A model generated the notes under the pieces. The model was not told the origin of the DNA. It ran no database searches and saw only the letters and a list, made by a program, of their open reading frames with translations. The translations under genes were made by a program, and so were the position numbers. 27,514 nucleotides of DNA from JAGGAG01 sp031402225 (GTDB taxonomy: Bacteria > Gemmatimonadota > Gemmatimonadetes > Gemmatimonadales > GWC2-71-9): positions 1 to 27,514 of the forward strand of contig JANNSD010000017.1 in the NCBI GenBank assembly GCA_031402225.1, read 5' to 3'. Shown here piece by piece: positions 18,301-25,034 of the stretch; within the stretch, counting starts at the first letter, position 1, and each line of letters opens with the position of its first letter.

Positions 18301-18651
18301 GCCGACCTGTTTTGGCTGACTGGGCGTAGGGAGGCCGCCATCGATACGGGCTCGCGAGCAATTGCGATAACCACAGATCGGCCCATCGACCGATCCAACG
18401 TCGGGGCAGTCGGGCGTTGGACCGCGATTCTAGTTGCTTCTGGTCGAGGCGCTACGATCGGGGCGATCGATCGAATTCGGACGGTGCAGGGATTCACATG
18501 GTGGGATGAGGCGGAGCGCCTCAGGGCGCTAATGGCACTCGACGACGGCACTGTCTCCGCGGTGCAAGCACGTGCGGCCTTCGACGCGGCAGCTGTTCGC
18601 CTGCCACCCACATTCCATACATACTTGGCTCGGTACGGCTTGCCGGTCTGA
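15340..18651 (+). CDS. SARP/BTAD-type regulator with AAA ATPase and TPR-like C-terminus
   Basis: A 1103-residue protein. Residues 1-90 form an OmpR-like winged helix as in SARPs (RTRKQLALLCYLAME, then LADLLWPQ and ARHSLTVAMSGLRGKLG). Residues about 100-235 are the BTAD helical domain, with the typical EARAFAGDRLTALRLFKDWKAALEKQLGA-like stretch. Residues about 260-600 are a STAND-like ATPase: Walker A GDSGIGKST near 288-296 and Walker B VIVVVDD near 399-405. The rest is helical, TPR-like. Such proteins are transcription activators gated by nucleotide and ligand binding. From about 17.4 kb the base composition drops and codons such as TTA, CTA and TTT appear, so the last third may be of different origin. 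No ribosome-binding site is evident before ATG 15340. It converges with the HD-GYP gene. Confidence 0.88.
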   Translation: MPAHYLLRCLGEPGLFTLGGRPVKLRTRKQLALLCYLAMEPRPHTRDALADLLWPQAPQGEARHSLTVAMSGLRGKLGKDALEATADRIRLRPGMVEIDVDRLLRGEVLGSEFQEPLDVDGFLQAFEVPEALPFSHWRDAEHARLLPNVRDALVILIDSCRRTGDFRHIETLALRLLRFESLSEEGIRARMEARAFAGDRLTALRLFKDWKAALEKQLGASPSPLLEGMALRLRRREWERPEAPDVPAVRTDQWRGRPFVGRGAEYRQLYEAWEGTQRGRPRHRLLLGDSGIGKSTLVERLTTAAGLEGATVARVQCHEVEREIPYAMVSGLISQLVERPGATAAPPDALAELAQTIPAVRQRFPVLPPPLESQGDAARIRFTEATHALMAAVAGEHPVIVVVDDGHHADDVSLAVLHRVVRLADAQPILMLFVARPGELHQSPQAARLRDNGASLGIHPLEIQPLDAEDARILLDLLVAELQLTPSATVRRALLAAAAGFPLVLELLVRDWARSGPQCLALSLDAVTADAGRKSEPDEAYQLLLDRLGRSLDPGTRNTLHMAAVLGPRLNDSALYALADLRVSDVMTGLTTLVQYRILRDAGDHLEFANDMVRAHAYYGVPAPMRFMLHGLIADVLLARAANGDDSLGLEIAWHCMRCGRKEEGTKHLLSGGRAAIRRGAVHEAERRLGSGLGSLTGNDLKEARLLLVELLQEQGRWRESGALIRGFVDERATVDGECLASRAAAETYQITRGEVEHLASRVLEYITSASLGAQSRLRAMRLAGALCFTHPSPALARTFVTAAQGAQRTGWTSDEELEWDTQMVYLAHHAQHATAESEQTFEHLVGLAERAQARTIANARSYRVISGLALCHRRAGRYPDAIREYEAAMGILNHLGRTFSLGLVHAHLAACHRESGQVEQQLFHSERALAHSEIVDYSRLLACFCAAEASAILGDAKRAERLIAEVDTMLTAELSPDLLQTWLISKADLFWLTGRREAAIDTGSRAIAITTDRPIDRSNVGAVGRWTAILVASGRGATIGAIDRIRTVQGFTWWDEAERLRALMALDDGTVSAVQARAAFDAAAVRLPPTFHTYLARYGLPV

Positions 18652-18655
18652 AGCC

Positions 18656-20047
18656 CTAAGCCCTTTTCGTCTTCCAGAACGCGCCGGAAGGCCGCGCGAC
18701 CCTAAGCGATCGCGGCGGTAGTTGGACGCTGTTTTCCGTGGATCCCGCAGGCCCTGCAATCAACCGCCGAACTCCGACAGATGATACCGCGACGTCAACG
18801 ATGGCGGGATCAAACTGGGTGCCCCGGCATTTCTGAAGTTCGGCAATTACAATCTCAAGACTCAGCCGCTTACGATACGGACGGTCCGTCGTCATCGCAT
18901 CGATAGTGTCCGCAATCAGTATGATTCGAGACGCGAGCGGAATTCCCTCAGCCGTCGTGCCGTCTGGATAGCCCTGGCCATCCCAACGTTCGTGGTGATG
19001 GCGAACGGCATGCTGAACGTTTCCTCGGAACTTAGAGATGATGCCCACTAGCTCAGCGCTCTTGGCGGCATGTGTCTGCATTAGCGCCGTTTCTTCGTCG
19101 GTTAGACGTGACTCCTTTCGCAACAACGGGGCAAATTCTTCATGAATCTTCCCAACATCATGAAGGAGCGCTGCCGTTTCGACCTCTTCGATTTCCTTTG
19201 CCGACAAGTCTAGTTCGAGCGCAATCGCCCGAGACAACTCACGCACTCGGAGTGAATGCCCGGACGTATAGGGATCGCGCGCTTCGATGGCCTTAACCAT
19301 CACCTGAAGGAGTTCCTGACCGCTGTCCTCGAGGTTCTGGTAAAGGGAATAGATGTGCCTAAGCGAGACGATGGGTAGAACGATTGCAATCAGTCCAACC
19401 GGGCCGTATCCAATGCTTTCGGCCTTCACATAGAACCAGGCAACCAGCATCGAGATGACGCTCGCACCAAGATCATAGCCGAGCATCCCGCGCGCGTTGA
19501 GGTGCCACACTTCGCGGAACGGACGACCGGAGCTCAGTGCCGCAGCGGCGGCGACAAGCACCTTGTTCGCAATAACATACGTTCCTGCAAGTGCGAAGAA
19601 GAGGAAAAGGTCGCGTTGAATATCGGAAGCTGCAGCGGTTGCTGGAAGCAGGAACGACGGCGGGAATGAGCCCCCGAGAACAACCTGATAGACAAACGCG
19701 CCCAGCATCACAGAGAGGGCTCGCTGAGCTGGGTTGAAAACTATGCGCTCAGGAGCAAGGCCCCGACTAAATGATGTCGCCAGTGTTGCGGTGGCGGCGA
19801 TAAGAGCGCCCCAGAAGCCTCCGAAAAGCGATCCGGCGGTAATATGGACGACAAACGAAGTGGAGCCATGCGTCGAAACTCTCAGCGAGAGGGGCGACCT
19901 ATCCAGAAGGAACGCTGCCACAGCGAGACTGAGAATGGGCAACAGCCCAGGGAAGGGCTGGCGCACTTGCCATGCACCAACGAAACTCAGCAGCGCGCAC
20001 AGCGCCACTGCTGCCACGTAGATGTGGACCACCCGAATCCTCGGCAT
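18656..20047 (-). CDS. Membrane HD-GYP phosphodiesterase (c-di-GMP)
   Basis: A 463-residue protein. Residues 1-230 hold about seven hydrophobic segments, a membrane sensor region that I cannot assign to a named family. The C-terminal half is a complete HD-GYP domain: H264 in TSGHS, HD at 296-297 in LLHDVGK, H326, and HHHERWDGQGYPDG at 350-363, followed by ADTIDAMTTDRPYR. This predicts hydrolysis of cyclic di-GMP at the inner membrane. The start is ATG 20047 with GGAAGG as ribosome-binding site. Base composition is lower in GC than the neighbours. A cyclase gene lies about 1.1 kb upstream on the same strand. It could form a separate unit, because a 348-bp gap with a structured element precedes it. 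Confidence 0.9.
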   Translation of the reverse strand: MPRIRVVHIYVAAVALCALLSFVGAWQVRQPFPGLLPILSLAVAAFLLDRSPLSLRVSTHGSTSFVVHITAGSLFGGFWGALIAATATLATSFSRGLAPERIVFNPAQRALSVMLGAFVYQVVLGGSFPPSFLLPATAAASDIQRDLFLFFALAGTYVIANKVLVAAAAALSSGRPFREVWHLNARGMLGYDLGASVISMLVAWFYVKAESIGYGPVGLIAIVLPIVSLRHIYSLYQNLEDSGQELLQVMVKAIEARDPYTSGHSLRVRELSRAIALELDLSAKEIEEVETAALLHDVGKIHEEFAPLLRKESRLTDEETALMQTHAAKSAELVGIISKFRGNVQHAVRHHHERWDGQGYPDGTTAEGIPLASRIILIADTIDAMTTDRPYRKRLSLEIVIAELQKCRGTQFDPAIVDVAVSSVGVRRLIAGPAGSTENSVQLPPRSLRVARPSGAFWKTKRA

Positions 20048-20166
20048 CTTTTCCTTCCAACAAGAGTTGGGGGACCCAGACCACGCGCTATGCCCAGTCG
20101 TCTCCAGTGAACAGGGAAAGCAACCAAGCCACCAAATTTGCTGAATCGGCCTTGCGCGTCGTCATT

Positions 20167-20255
20167 GAGCGTCACCTCCCTCCGAGACCACTTCGTGTTG
20201 CACCTTCATGAAGTGGCGAGCCCCGCTATGGCTCTCCGTGACGCTCCGCTTTTTT
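20167..20255. other. Branched inverted-repeat element with T-tract
   Basis: The 348-bp gap 20048-20395 has no convincing gene but holds a nested fold. A 9-bp outer stem GAGCGTCAC/GTGACGCTC (20167-20175 with 20238-20246) encloses a 7-bp stem CCACTTC/GAAGTGG (20188-20194 with 20210-20216) and a 5-bp stem with a 7-base loop GAGCC/GGCTC (20218-20222 with 20230-20234). This makes a three-way junction, followed on the plus strand by TTTTTT (20250-20255). It could be a structured leader of the HD-GYP mRNA (minus), a plus-strand small RNA with terminator, or a mobile palindromic element. A small hairpin CCAAC/GTTGG (20057-20070) precedes the HD-GYP ribosome-binding site. Confidence 0.5.
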
Positions 20256-20395
20256 GACCCGCTAATCTCCGCTATTTCCTGCTCGCGTAGACCGGGGCCC
20301 CCTTAAATCCGTTTGAATTTCCCTGTCATGCGGCGCCAGGTTGCGGACCCGACCCCGCCGAACACTGCTCAGCTCCCACTATCCCACCAAGGCGC

Positions 20396-21157
20396 CTACG
20401 ACGGCCGCCTCAGGTTCGCCCACCGGTTCGTCGCATCCATCACCGCAAACACCGCCGCCCGCTCCGCACTCTCGCGGATCTCGGCCGTGCCCGTCAGCAG
20501 CACCGTCTCCCGGCCGCTCAACCCCTGCGCCACGATGAACACGAACTCGCGATCAAACTCCTGCACCATCCGGACACCCTCGAGCGCCAGGGAGTGATCG
20601 CCCAGCAGGCGATCCACCGACGACAGCGCAGCCTTCGCCGCCGCCTCGACCCGGCCCTTGATGTTGTCCATCGCCTCTTCCTCGGCGTGCTCCACCTGCC
20701 CATCCATCGACAGCGACACCTGCACCGTCACCCGGTGCGGCCGGCGACCCGCCAGCACCGTGACGTTCTCGAAGAGCATCGCACGCTGGAGCGAACGGTC
20801 GCGCACCGCCGTCGATTCGAGCGCCTCGAGCGGCTTCACGTCCGCCGTCTGCGCGATGCTGATCTTCCGGTGATCGATCTTGAGGCCGAGATGCGCCAGC
20901 AGCGCCGACTCGATATTCCGCACCAGCTGCTTCGGCTGCAGCCCCGCCTGGGCCAGCACGTGGACCTCGCTCACCTCGCCCAGCGGCGTCGTCACCACCC
21001 GCGCGGAGAGGATCCCTTCGAGACTGGTCAGGAGGTTCTCGGCCCGGCGCACACCCCACGGATCCTGCACTTCTGGCGACGGCGATGGCCGCGGACCCGG
21101 GCTCGACCCGGCCCCGGGCGCACCAGACATCGGCTGACGGAACGGAGAACCGGTCAC
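20396..21157 (-). CDS. Conserved-looking protein of unknown function
   Basis: A 253-residue, soluble, probably cytoplasmic protein. The first 35 residues are rich in Pro, Gly and Ser and probably disordered. Two alpha/beta units follow: about 37-100 (ENLLTSLEGILSARVV, then EVSEVHVLA, PKQLVRNIESALLAHLGLKI and ISIAQ) and about 125-250, with strand-rich RRPHRVTVQVSLSM, a helix with AEEEAMDNIKGRVEAAAKAAL, strands FVFIVAQG and VLLTGTAEI, and a closing helix. I recognise no family. The GTG start at 21157 overlaps the stop of the GGDEF gene (GTGA), so it is probably made together with the cyclase and may serve its pathway. Confidence 0.78.
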   Translation of the reverse strand: MTGSPFRQPMSGAPGAGSSPGPRPSPSPEVQDPWGVRRAENLLTSLEGILSARVVTTPLGEVSEVHVLAQAGLQPKQLVRNIESALLAHLGLKIDHRKISIAQTADVKPLEALESTAVRDRSLQRAMLFENVTVLAGRRPHRVTVQVSLSMDGQVEHAEEEAMDNIKGRVEAAAKAALSSVDRLLGDHSLALEGVRMVQEFDREFVFIVAQGLSGRETVLLTGTAEIRESAERAAVFAVMDATNRWANLRRPS

Positions 21158-22881
21158 GTGCGTGTCACCTCGTGCTGCCGAAGTCGTTGCGCCTCGGCGA
21201 TGAGATTGCGTCCAGCCATTTTCGCGCGATAGAGCGCGCGGTCTGCCGCCACCAGCAGGTCACCATCCGCCGGCCGGTGCGGATCGAACTCCGCCACGCC
21301 GATACTCACGGTGACCAGTCCCGCCGGGTAGCCCAGTCGGCGACCCACTCCCTCGATACCCGCCCGAAGCGCCTCCGCCACTCGCGTGGCCCCCGGGAGG
21401 TCGGTTCGCGTCAGGATCACCACGAACTCGTCACCCCCGTACCGCGACGCCACGTCCGAGGCACGCACCGCCGCCCGGATTTCCGCCGCCACCGCCCGCA
21501 GGATCTCGTTGCCCGCCTCGTGACCATGCCGGTCGTTCACCTGCTTGAACGAGTCGAGGTCGATGAACAGGACCGCGAAGGCTTCGTCACTTCGCTTGCT
21601 GCGCTCGATCTCGTACTGCAGGCGCTCCTGGAGCACCCGGTAGGTCGCGAGCCCCGTCAGCACATCCACCGCCGCCGCCCGCACCGCCTCGTTCGCGCGG
21701 CGCTCCTCGTGTGGAGGGCACTGCTTCAGGCTGGCCCGGCCGGACACCGCCGAGCGGGCGAACTGGAGGCAGGTGTCGTAGCCGCACGCCCCGCAATCCC
21801 ACGGCTTGCCATTCGACGCCGTTCCGATCGACGCGAGCACCGCCTCGACCGCCGCGACATCGACCGGTGCCGGACGCGGCTTGATCTCGAACGTGGCCCC
21901 GATACTCATCGTGAGCGCCCGGTCCACGACCGGGCTCCGGCTCCGCGGCGGTTCGGCGCTCGCCACGAGCGCCCGCCGCCAGTAGAGCTCTTCCTTCGGG
22001 CCCGAGAGCGGATGGTCGAGCGCACCCTCGTTCGAGAGGATGTCCACGAACCCCAGCTCCAGCCGCTCCACCGTGACGGCGCGGGCGAGCGCGGGTAGCG
22101 CATCGAGCCCGCGAACGATCCTGAACCGGCTGCCCGCCTGCCGGGATTCCTCGAGCATCGCGAGGGGCATCCCGCCCGCCGCGCTCAGGTGGCGCCGGCG
22201 CTCCTCGGGGATGCGCTGGAAAAACGTCGGCTGCGTCAGGGCGCTCACACTGCGCATGCGCAGGAGCTGCTCCAGGTCCGAAAACGTCACCGCGGCATCC
22301 ACGTCGACACACGATGGCGGCGCCACATGCCCCGCGTACACCACCGGCAGTGCTGCGCCGTAGCGCGCGCGCAGGTACCGCGTCTCGGCGACCGTCGGCG
22401 TCGCCACCGGCGCCAGATACGGCACCAGCTCGGGATACTGCGTCCGCACCGTCTCGACCACCACCGGGTCCGTGGACCGGACCAAGGTGCCCCACGGCTC
22501 CTCTTCCCAGAGCCGCAGGTACTCGGTGGCGACCAGTTCGTCGCCGATGACCCCGCGGGTCACCACCCGGAAGCCCGCTGCGTAGCAGGCGTTGATCAGC
22601 TGTTCCGGCGTCGCCGGGTAGAAATGCGCCGCTGATTCCGGGCTCAGGATCAGGGCGGCCTTTCCCTGACCAGCCAGCTCCAGCGCCCGTCCCAGCTCCC
22701 CAGACACCTTGACCGCCTGGTGGGGGCAGGCCGGCACGCACTCGCCGCAGCGGATGCAAGACTCGTCCACTACGCGCAAAAGCGGTGCCTCCCCAATGAC
22801 TTCGATCGCATCTGACGGGCAGATGCGAACGCAAGCCAGGCACGCGACGCAGAGGTCAGCGTCGATCAGGAAGCTCAGCAA
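21154..22881 (-). CDS. Diguanylate cyclase fused to ferredoxin and hydrogenase-like domains
   Basis: A 575-residue protein from TTG 22881. Domains in order: two 4Fe-4S motifs (Cys 11, 14, 17, 21 and 42, 45, 48, 52); an FeFe-hydrogenase large-subunit-like region (about 65-310); a further Fe-S motif CGACGYDTC at 363-371 with Cys388; and a GGDEF domain with DVLTGL, the catalytic RYGGDEF (GGDEF 482-486) and an intact RxxD inhibitory site (RASD 473-476). The hydrogenase-like part lacks the H-cluster cysteines: the TSCCP, MPC and MACxxGC positions read STDP, AGH and LSNEGAL. I infer a cytoplasmic cyclase making c-di-GMP in response to redox state. ATG 22995 would add 38 residues, but that stretch has rare codons and a promoter-like dyad, so I prefer 22881. 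Confidence 0.9.
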   Translation of the reverse strand: MLSFLIDADLCVACLACVRICPSDAIEVIGEAPLLRVVDESCIRCGECVPACPHQAVKVSGELGRALELAGQGKAALILSPESAAHFYPATPEQLINACYAAGFRVVTRGVIGDELVATEYLRLWEEEPWGTLVRSTDPVVVETVRTQYPELVPYLAPVATPTVAETRYLRARYGAALPVVYAGHVAPPSCVDVDAAVTFSDLEQLLRMRSVSALTQPTFFQRIPEERRRHLSAAGGMPLAMLEESRQAGSRFRIVRGLDALPALARAVTVERLELGFVDILSNEGALDHPLSGPKEELYWRRALVASAEPPRSRSPVVDRALTMSIGATFEIKPRPAPVDVAAVEAVLASIGTASNGKPWDCGACGYDTCLQFARSAVSGRASLKQCPPHEERRANEAVRAAAVDVLTGLATYRVLQERLQYEIERSKRSDEAFAVLFIDLDSFKQVNDRHGHEAGNEILRAVAAEIRAAVRASDVASRYGGDEFVVILTRTDLPGATRVAEALRAGIEGVGRRLGYPAGLVTVSIGVAEFDPHRPADGDLLVAADRALYRAKMAGRNLIAEAQRLRQHEVTRT

Positions 22882-22919
22882 GGACTTTCCCGTACGGGGA
22901 GGGAGGGCACTAGGCTCAG

Positions 22920-22978
22920 AATATCGGTACAGTAGTTCGCCACTGTCAAGACTCGATAGAGTGCAAAATCTTGACAGT
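22920..22978 (-). promoter_or_regulatory. Promoter with 10-bp dyad before the GGDEF gene
   Basis: A perfect inverted repeat ACTGTCAAGA/TCTTGACAGT (22942-22951 and 22969-22978, 17 bp apart) lies in an AT-richer stretch after the NtrC-like gene. On the minus strand its promoter-proximal arm contains a consensus -35 TTGACA (22949-22944), followed 18 bp later by GATATT (22925-22920), a 4/6 match to the -10. A repressor bound at the dyad would cover the -35. A third GTCAAGA lies just upstream at about 23013. The promoter reading is inference. The dyad is seen directly. Confidence 0.5.
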
Positions 22979-23008
22979 CGCTGGTTTAGCCGCATTATGC
23001 GCGGCTAC

Positions 23009-24520
23009 TCAGGAGTCAAGATTATAGGCTCTAATTTTCCGGTAAAGCGTCCGTTCACCGATCCCCAACTGCTCCGCCGCCCGTCGCCGATTTCCCCGGA
23101 AATCCTTCAACGCAGCGGCGATAGCCGCCTTCTCCACATCGGCCATGGTCATCCCGGCCCGGTACACGATCTCGTCCAGTTCCGGCTCGTCGATGGGGGT
23201 GACCGAAATTTCGCCAATCTCGGGCCGGGGTGTCAGTTCGATCATGCGAGCGGGCGCTCGCTCCTGCCCATCCAGCCGCCGCCGGAGCTCCTCCACCTGC
23301 AGCTTGAGCTCCATCAGGCTCCGGAGCAGGAACTCGAACTCCTGCCCTCCCACCCCCGCCGAGTGGCTGATTCGGGCCGGGAGGAGGCTTCCAGGCCCCA
23401 GCAGCACGTCCCGCGGGATGTCGCTGGCACGGATCTCGGCTCCGGGGGCCAAGACCACCATCGACTCGATCAGGTTCCGGAGCTGCCTGATGTTTCCGGG
23501 CCACGGTGCACCGACGAGCACATCCATCGCCTCGGGGGTGATGCCCCGGAAATGGCGGTCGTGGGTCTTGGAGAACTCGCGGATGAAGCGTCGCACCAGC
23601 AGCGGGATGTCGCCCCGGCGCTCCCGGAGCGGCGGCAGGTAGACGTTGAGGACGTTGAGCCGGTAGAAAAGGTCCTCCCGGAACTCTCCCACGGACACCG
23701 CGTCACGGATGTTCCGGTTGGTGGCCGCCAGCACCCGCACGTCCACCTTGATCGCCTGGCTGCCGCCTACGCGGTAGAAGGTGCGCGTCTCCAGCACCCG
23801 CAGGAGCTTGACCTGGATCGCCAGCGAGGTCTCGCCGATCTCGTCGAGAAAGAGGGTACCCCCATCGGCCAGCTCGAAGCGGCCGAGCCGGCGCTCCGCC
23901 GCTCCCGTAAAGGAGCCCTTCTCGTGGCCGAACAGTTCGCTCTCGAGCAGGGTTTCGGGCAACGCCCCGCAGTTGACCGCAATGAACGCCTTGCCCCGCC
24001 GGGAAGACAGGTCGTGGAGGCCCTTGGCGACGAGCTCCTTGCCGGTGCCCGATTCGCCCTGGATCAGCACGGTACTCGACACCGGCGCCATCTGCTCGAT
24101 CCGCACGAGCACTTCCTGGATCGGCGCGCTCTCGCCCACGATGCCGGTGCGCTCCTGCAGCCGGCGGCGCTCGATCAGGCGCTTCGCCACCGCGACCACT
24201 TCCTCGGGCCGCGCCGGCTTCGCCATCACGTCGGTGACGCCCAGCTGCACCGCCTTTTCCGCCCGCTCGGAATCGGTGTGCTCCAGGAGCGCCAGCGTGG
24301 ATACCTCGCGATCGTGCGCGTACGCCACCAGGTGCCGCGCCGGCGGCTCGTACAGCGCACCGGTGAGGATGATCAGCGCCGGATGCTCCCGCCGCACGGC
24401 GCCCCGGGCGTCATCGAGCGCCGCGATGGTATTGGTGGCAAATCCGGCGGCCTCGAACGCGGCGTTGAGCGGCACCGCCGTTTCGAGATCGTCGAGGGTA
24501 ATGAGGATCTTGTCGGCCAT
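23009..24520 (-). CDS. NtrC-like sigma-54 activator with degenerate receiver
   Basis: A 503-residue protein. An N-terminal receiver-like domain (1-118) keeps the acidic pair D10-D11 and K101, but the phospho-acceptor position is Thr53 (ALIILTGAL), so it cannot be phosphorylated in the usual way. The AAA+ domain (about 125-360) has Walker A GESGTGKE at 155-162, Walker B GGTLFLDEIGE at 220-230, and GSFTGA at 202-207, a variant of the sigma-54-contacting GAFTGA loop. A Fis-type HTH ends the protein (NRRRAAEQLGIGERTLYRKI). It should activate sigma-54 promoters, with a signal other than phosphorylation. It overlaps the mogA stop by one base and is followed by the GGDEF gene. Confidence 0.92.
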   Translation of the reverse strand: MADKILITLDDLETAVPLNAAFEAAGFATNTIAALDDARGAVRREHPALIILTGALYEPPARHLVAYAHDREVSTLALLEHTDSERAEKAVQLGVTDVMAKPARPEEVVAVAKRLIERRRLQERTGIVGESAPIQEVLVRIEQMAPVSSTVLIQGESGTGKELVAKGLHDLSSRRGKAFIAVNCGALPETLLESELFGHEKGSFTGAAERRLGRFELADGGTLFLDEIGETSLAIQVKLLRVLETRTFYRVGGSQAIKVDVRVLAATNRNIRDAVSVGEFREDLFYRLNVLNVYLPPLRERRGDIPLLVRRFIREFSKTHDRHFRGITPEAMDVLVGAPWPGNIRQLRNLIESMVVLAPGAEIRASDIPRDVLLGPGSLLPARISHSAGVGGQEFEFLLRSLMELKLQVEELRRRLDGQERAPARMIELTPRPEIGEISVTPIDEPELDEIVYRAGMTMADVEKAAIAAALKDFRGNRRRAAEQLGIGERTLYRKIRAYNLDS

Positions 24521-25002
24521 CAGTGGTCCACTCCGCTTCCCTGGAGCAGCCCCACCGCGTGCTCCACCAGGTCATTGAGCACGTCCAGGCCGTCGCGCAC
24601 GCCACCGGTGCTGCCGGGCAGGTTCACGATCAGCGCCCGACCGCGCACACCCGCCACCCCGCGCGACAGCGCGGCGCGATGAAACCGCGGGTACACCGCG
24701 TGCCGCAGCGCCTCGGCGATACCCGGCGCCTCCTTGTCGAGCACTGCACGCGTGGCCTCGGGGGTAACATCGCGCGCCGTCAGGCCCGTACCGCCGGTGG
24801 TGAGGATGACATCGATGGTTCCCCCATCAGCCCAGCGCACGAGCACGGCAGCGATCGCCGCGGTCTCGTCAGGCACCAGGGAACGCTCGGCGATGGCATA
24901 GCCCTTTGCGCCGGCCCACGCCGCGATGGCATCACCCGAGCCATCCACACGTTCGCCGCGCGACCCCGCATCACTGACCGTCAGTATCCCGAGACGAATC
25001 AC
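24520..25002 (-). CDS. Molybdenum cofactor biosynthesis protein, MogA/MoaB type
   Basis: A 160-residue MoCF-domain protein, normal length. The signature TTGGTGLTARDVTPEAT and the end motif NLPGSTGGVRDGLDVL are both present. These are the molybdopterin-binding and adenylylation loops. It adenylylates molybdopterin before molybdate insertion. MogA and MoaB cannot be separated by eye. The GTG start at 25002 follows GGCGGCAG. The stop shares one base with the NtrC-like start (TGATG). Confidence 0.9.
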   Translation of the reverse strand: MIRLGILTVSDAGSRGERVDGSGDAIAAWAGAKGYAIAERSLVPDETAAIAAVLVRWADGGTIDVILTTGGTGLTARDVTPEATRAVLDKEAPGIAEALRHAVYPRFHRAALSRGVAGVRGRALIVNLPGSTGGVRDGLDVLNDLVEHAVGLLQGSGVDH

Positions 25003-25034
25003 CTGCCGCCCTGCCGCCTTGTCATCCTGCCGCC
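25002..25034. repeat. Three CCTGCCGCC copies around the gcvT stop
   Basis: CCTGCCGCC occurs at 25002-25010, 25010-25018 and 25026-25034, covering the last codons and stop of gcvT and the ribosome-binding region of mogA. It differs in sequence from the CGTGA arrays but has the same location at a gene's 3' end. Confidence 0.6.

Noticed and set aside
19987..20175. A 62-codon minus-strand frame with a GGAG-like site before GTG 20175
   Set aside because: It starts inside the structured element and runs into the HD-GYP coding region in another frame. There is no recognisable domain. It could be a leader peptide, but there is no positive evidence.
20167..20246. tRNA-like cloverleaf
   Set aside because: The stems resemble a tRNA outline, but there is no TTCRA loop, no T8/A9 equivalent, the inner arm is separated from the acceptor stem by TCC, and no anticodon arm fits.
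20048..20395. c-di-GMP-I riboswitch before the HD-GYP gene
   Set aside because: The idea was attractive from context, but the conserved GEMM core segments could not be found on the minus strand.
22955..22980. Sigma-54 (-24/-12) promoter before the cyclase
   Set aside because: TTTTGCA resembles a -12 element, but the -24 GG is missing at the required spacing. A sigma-70-like TTGACA/GATATT pair fits better.
22709..24682. Long plus-strand frame opposite the NtrC-like and cyclase genes
   Set aside because: It is antisense to two genes with unmistakable motifs, and the composition is that of a shadow frame.
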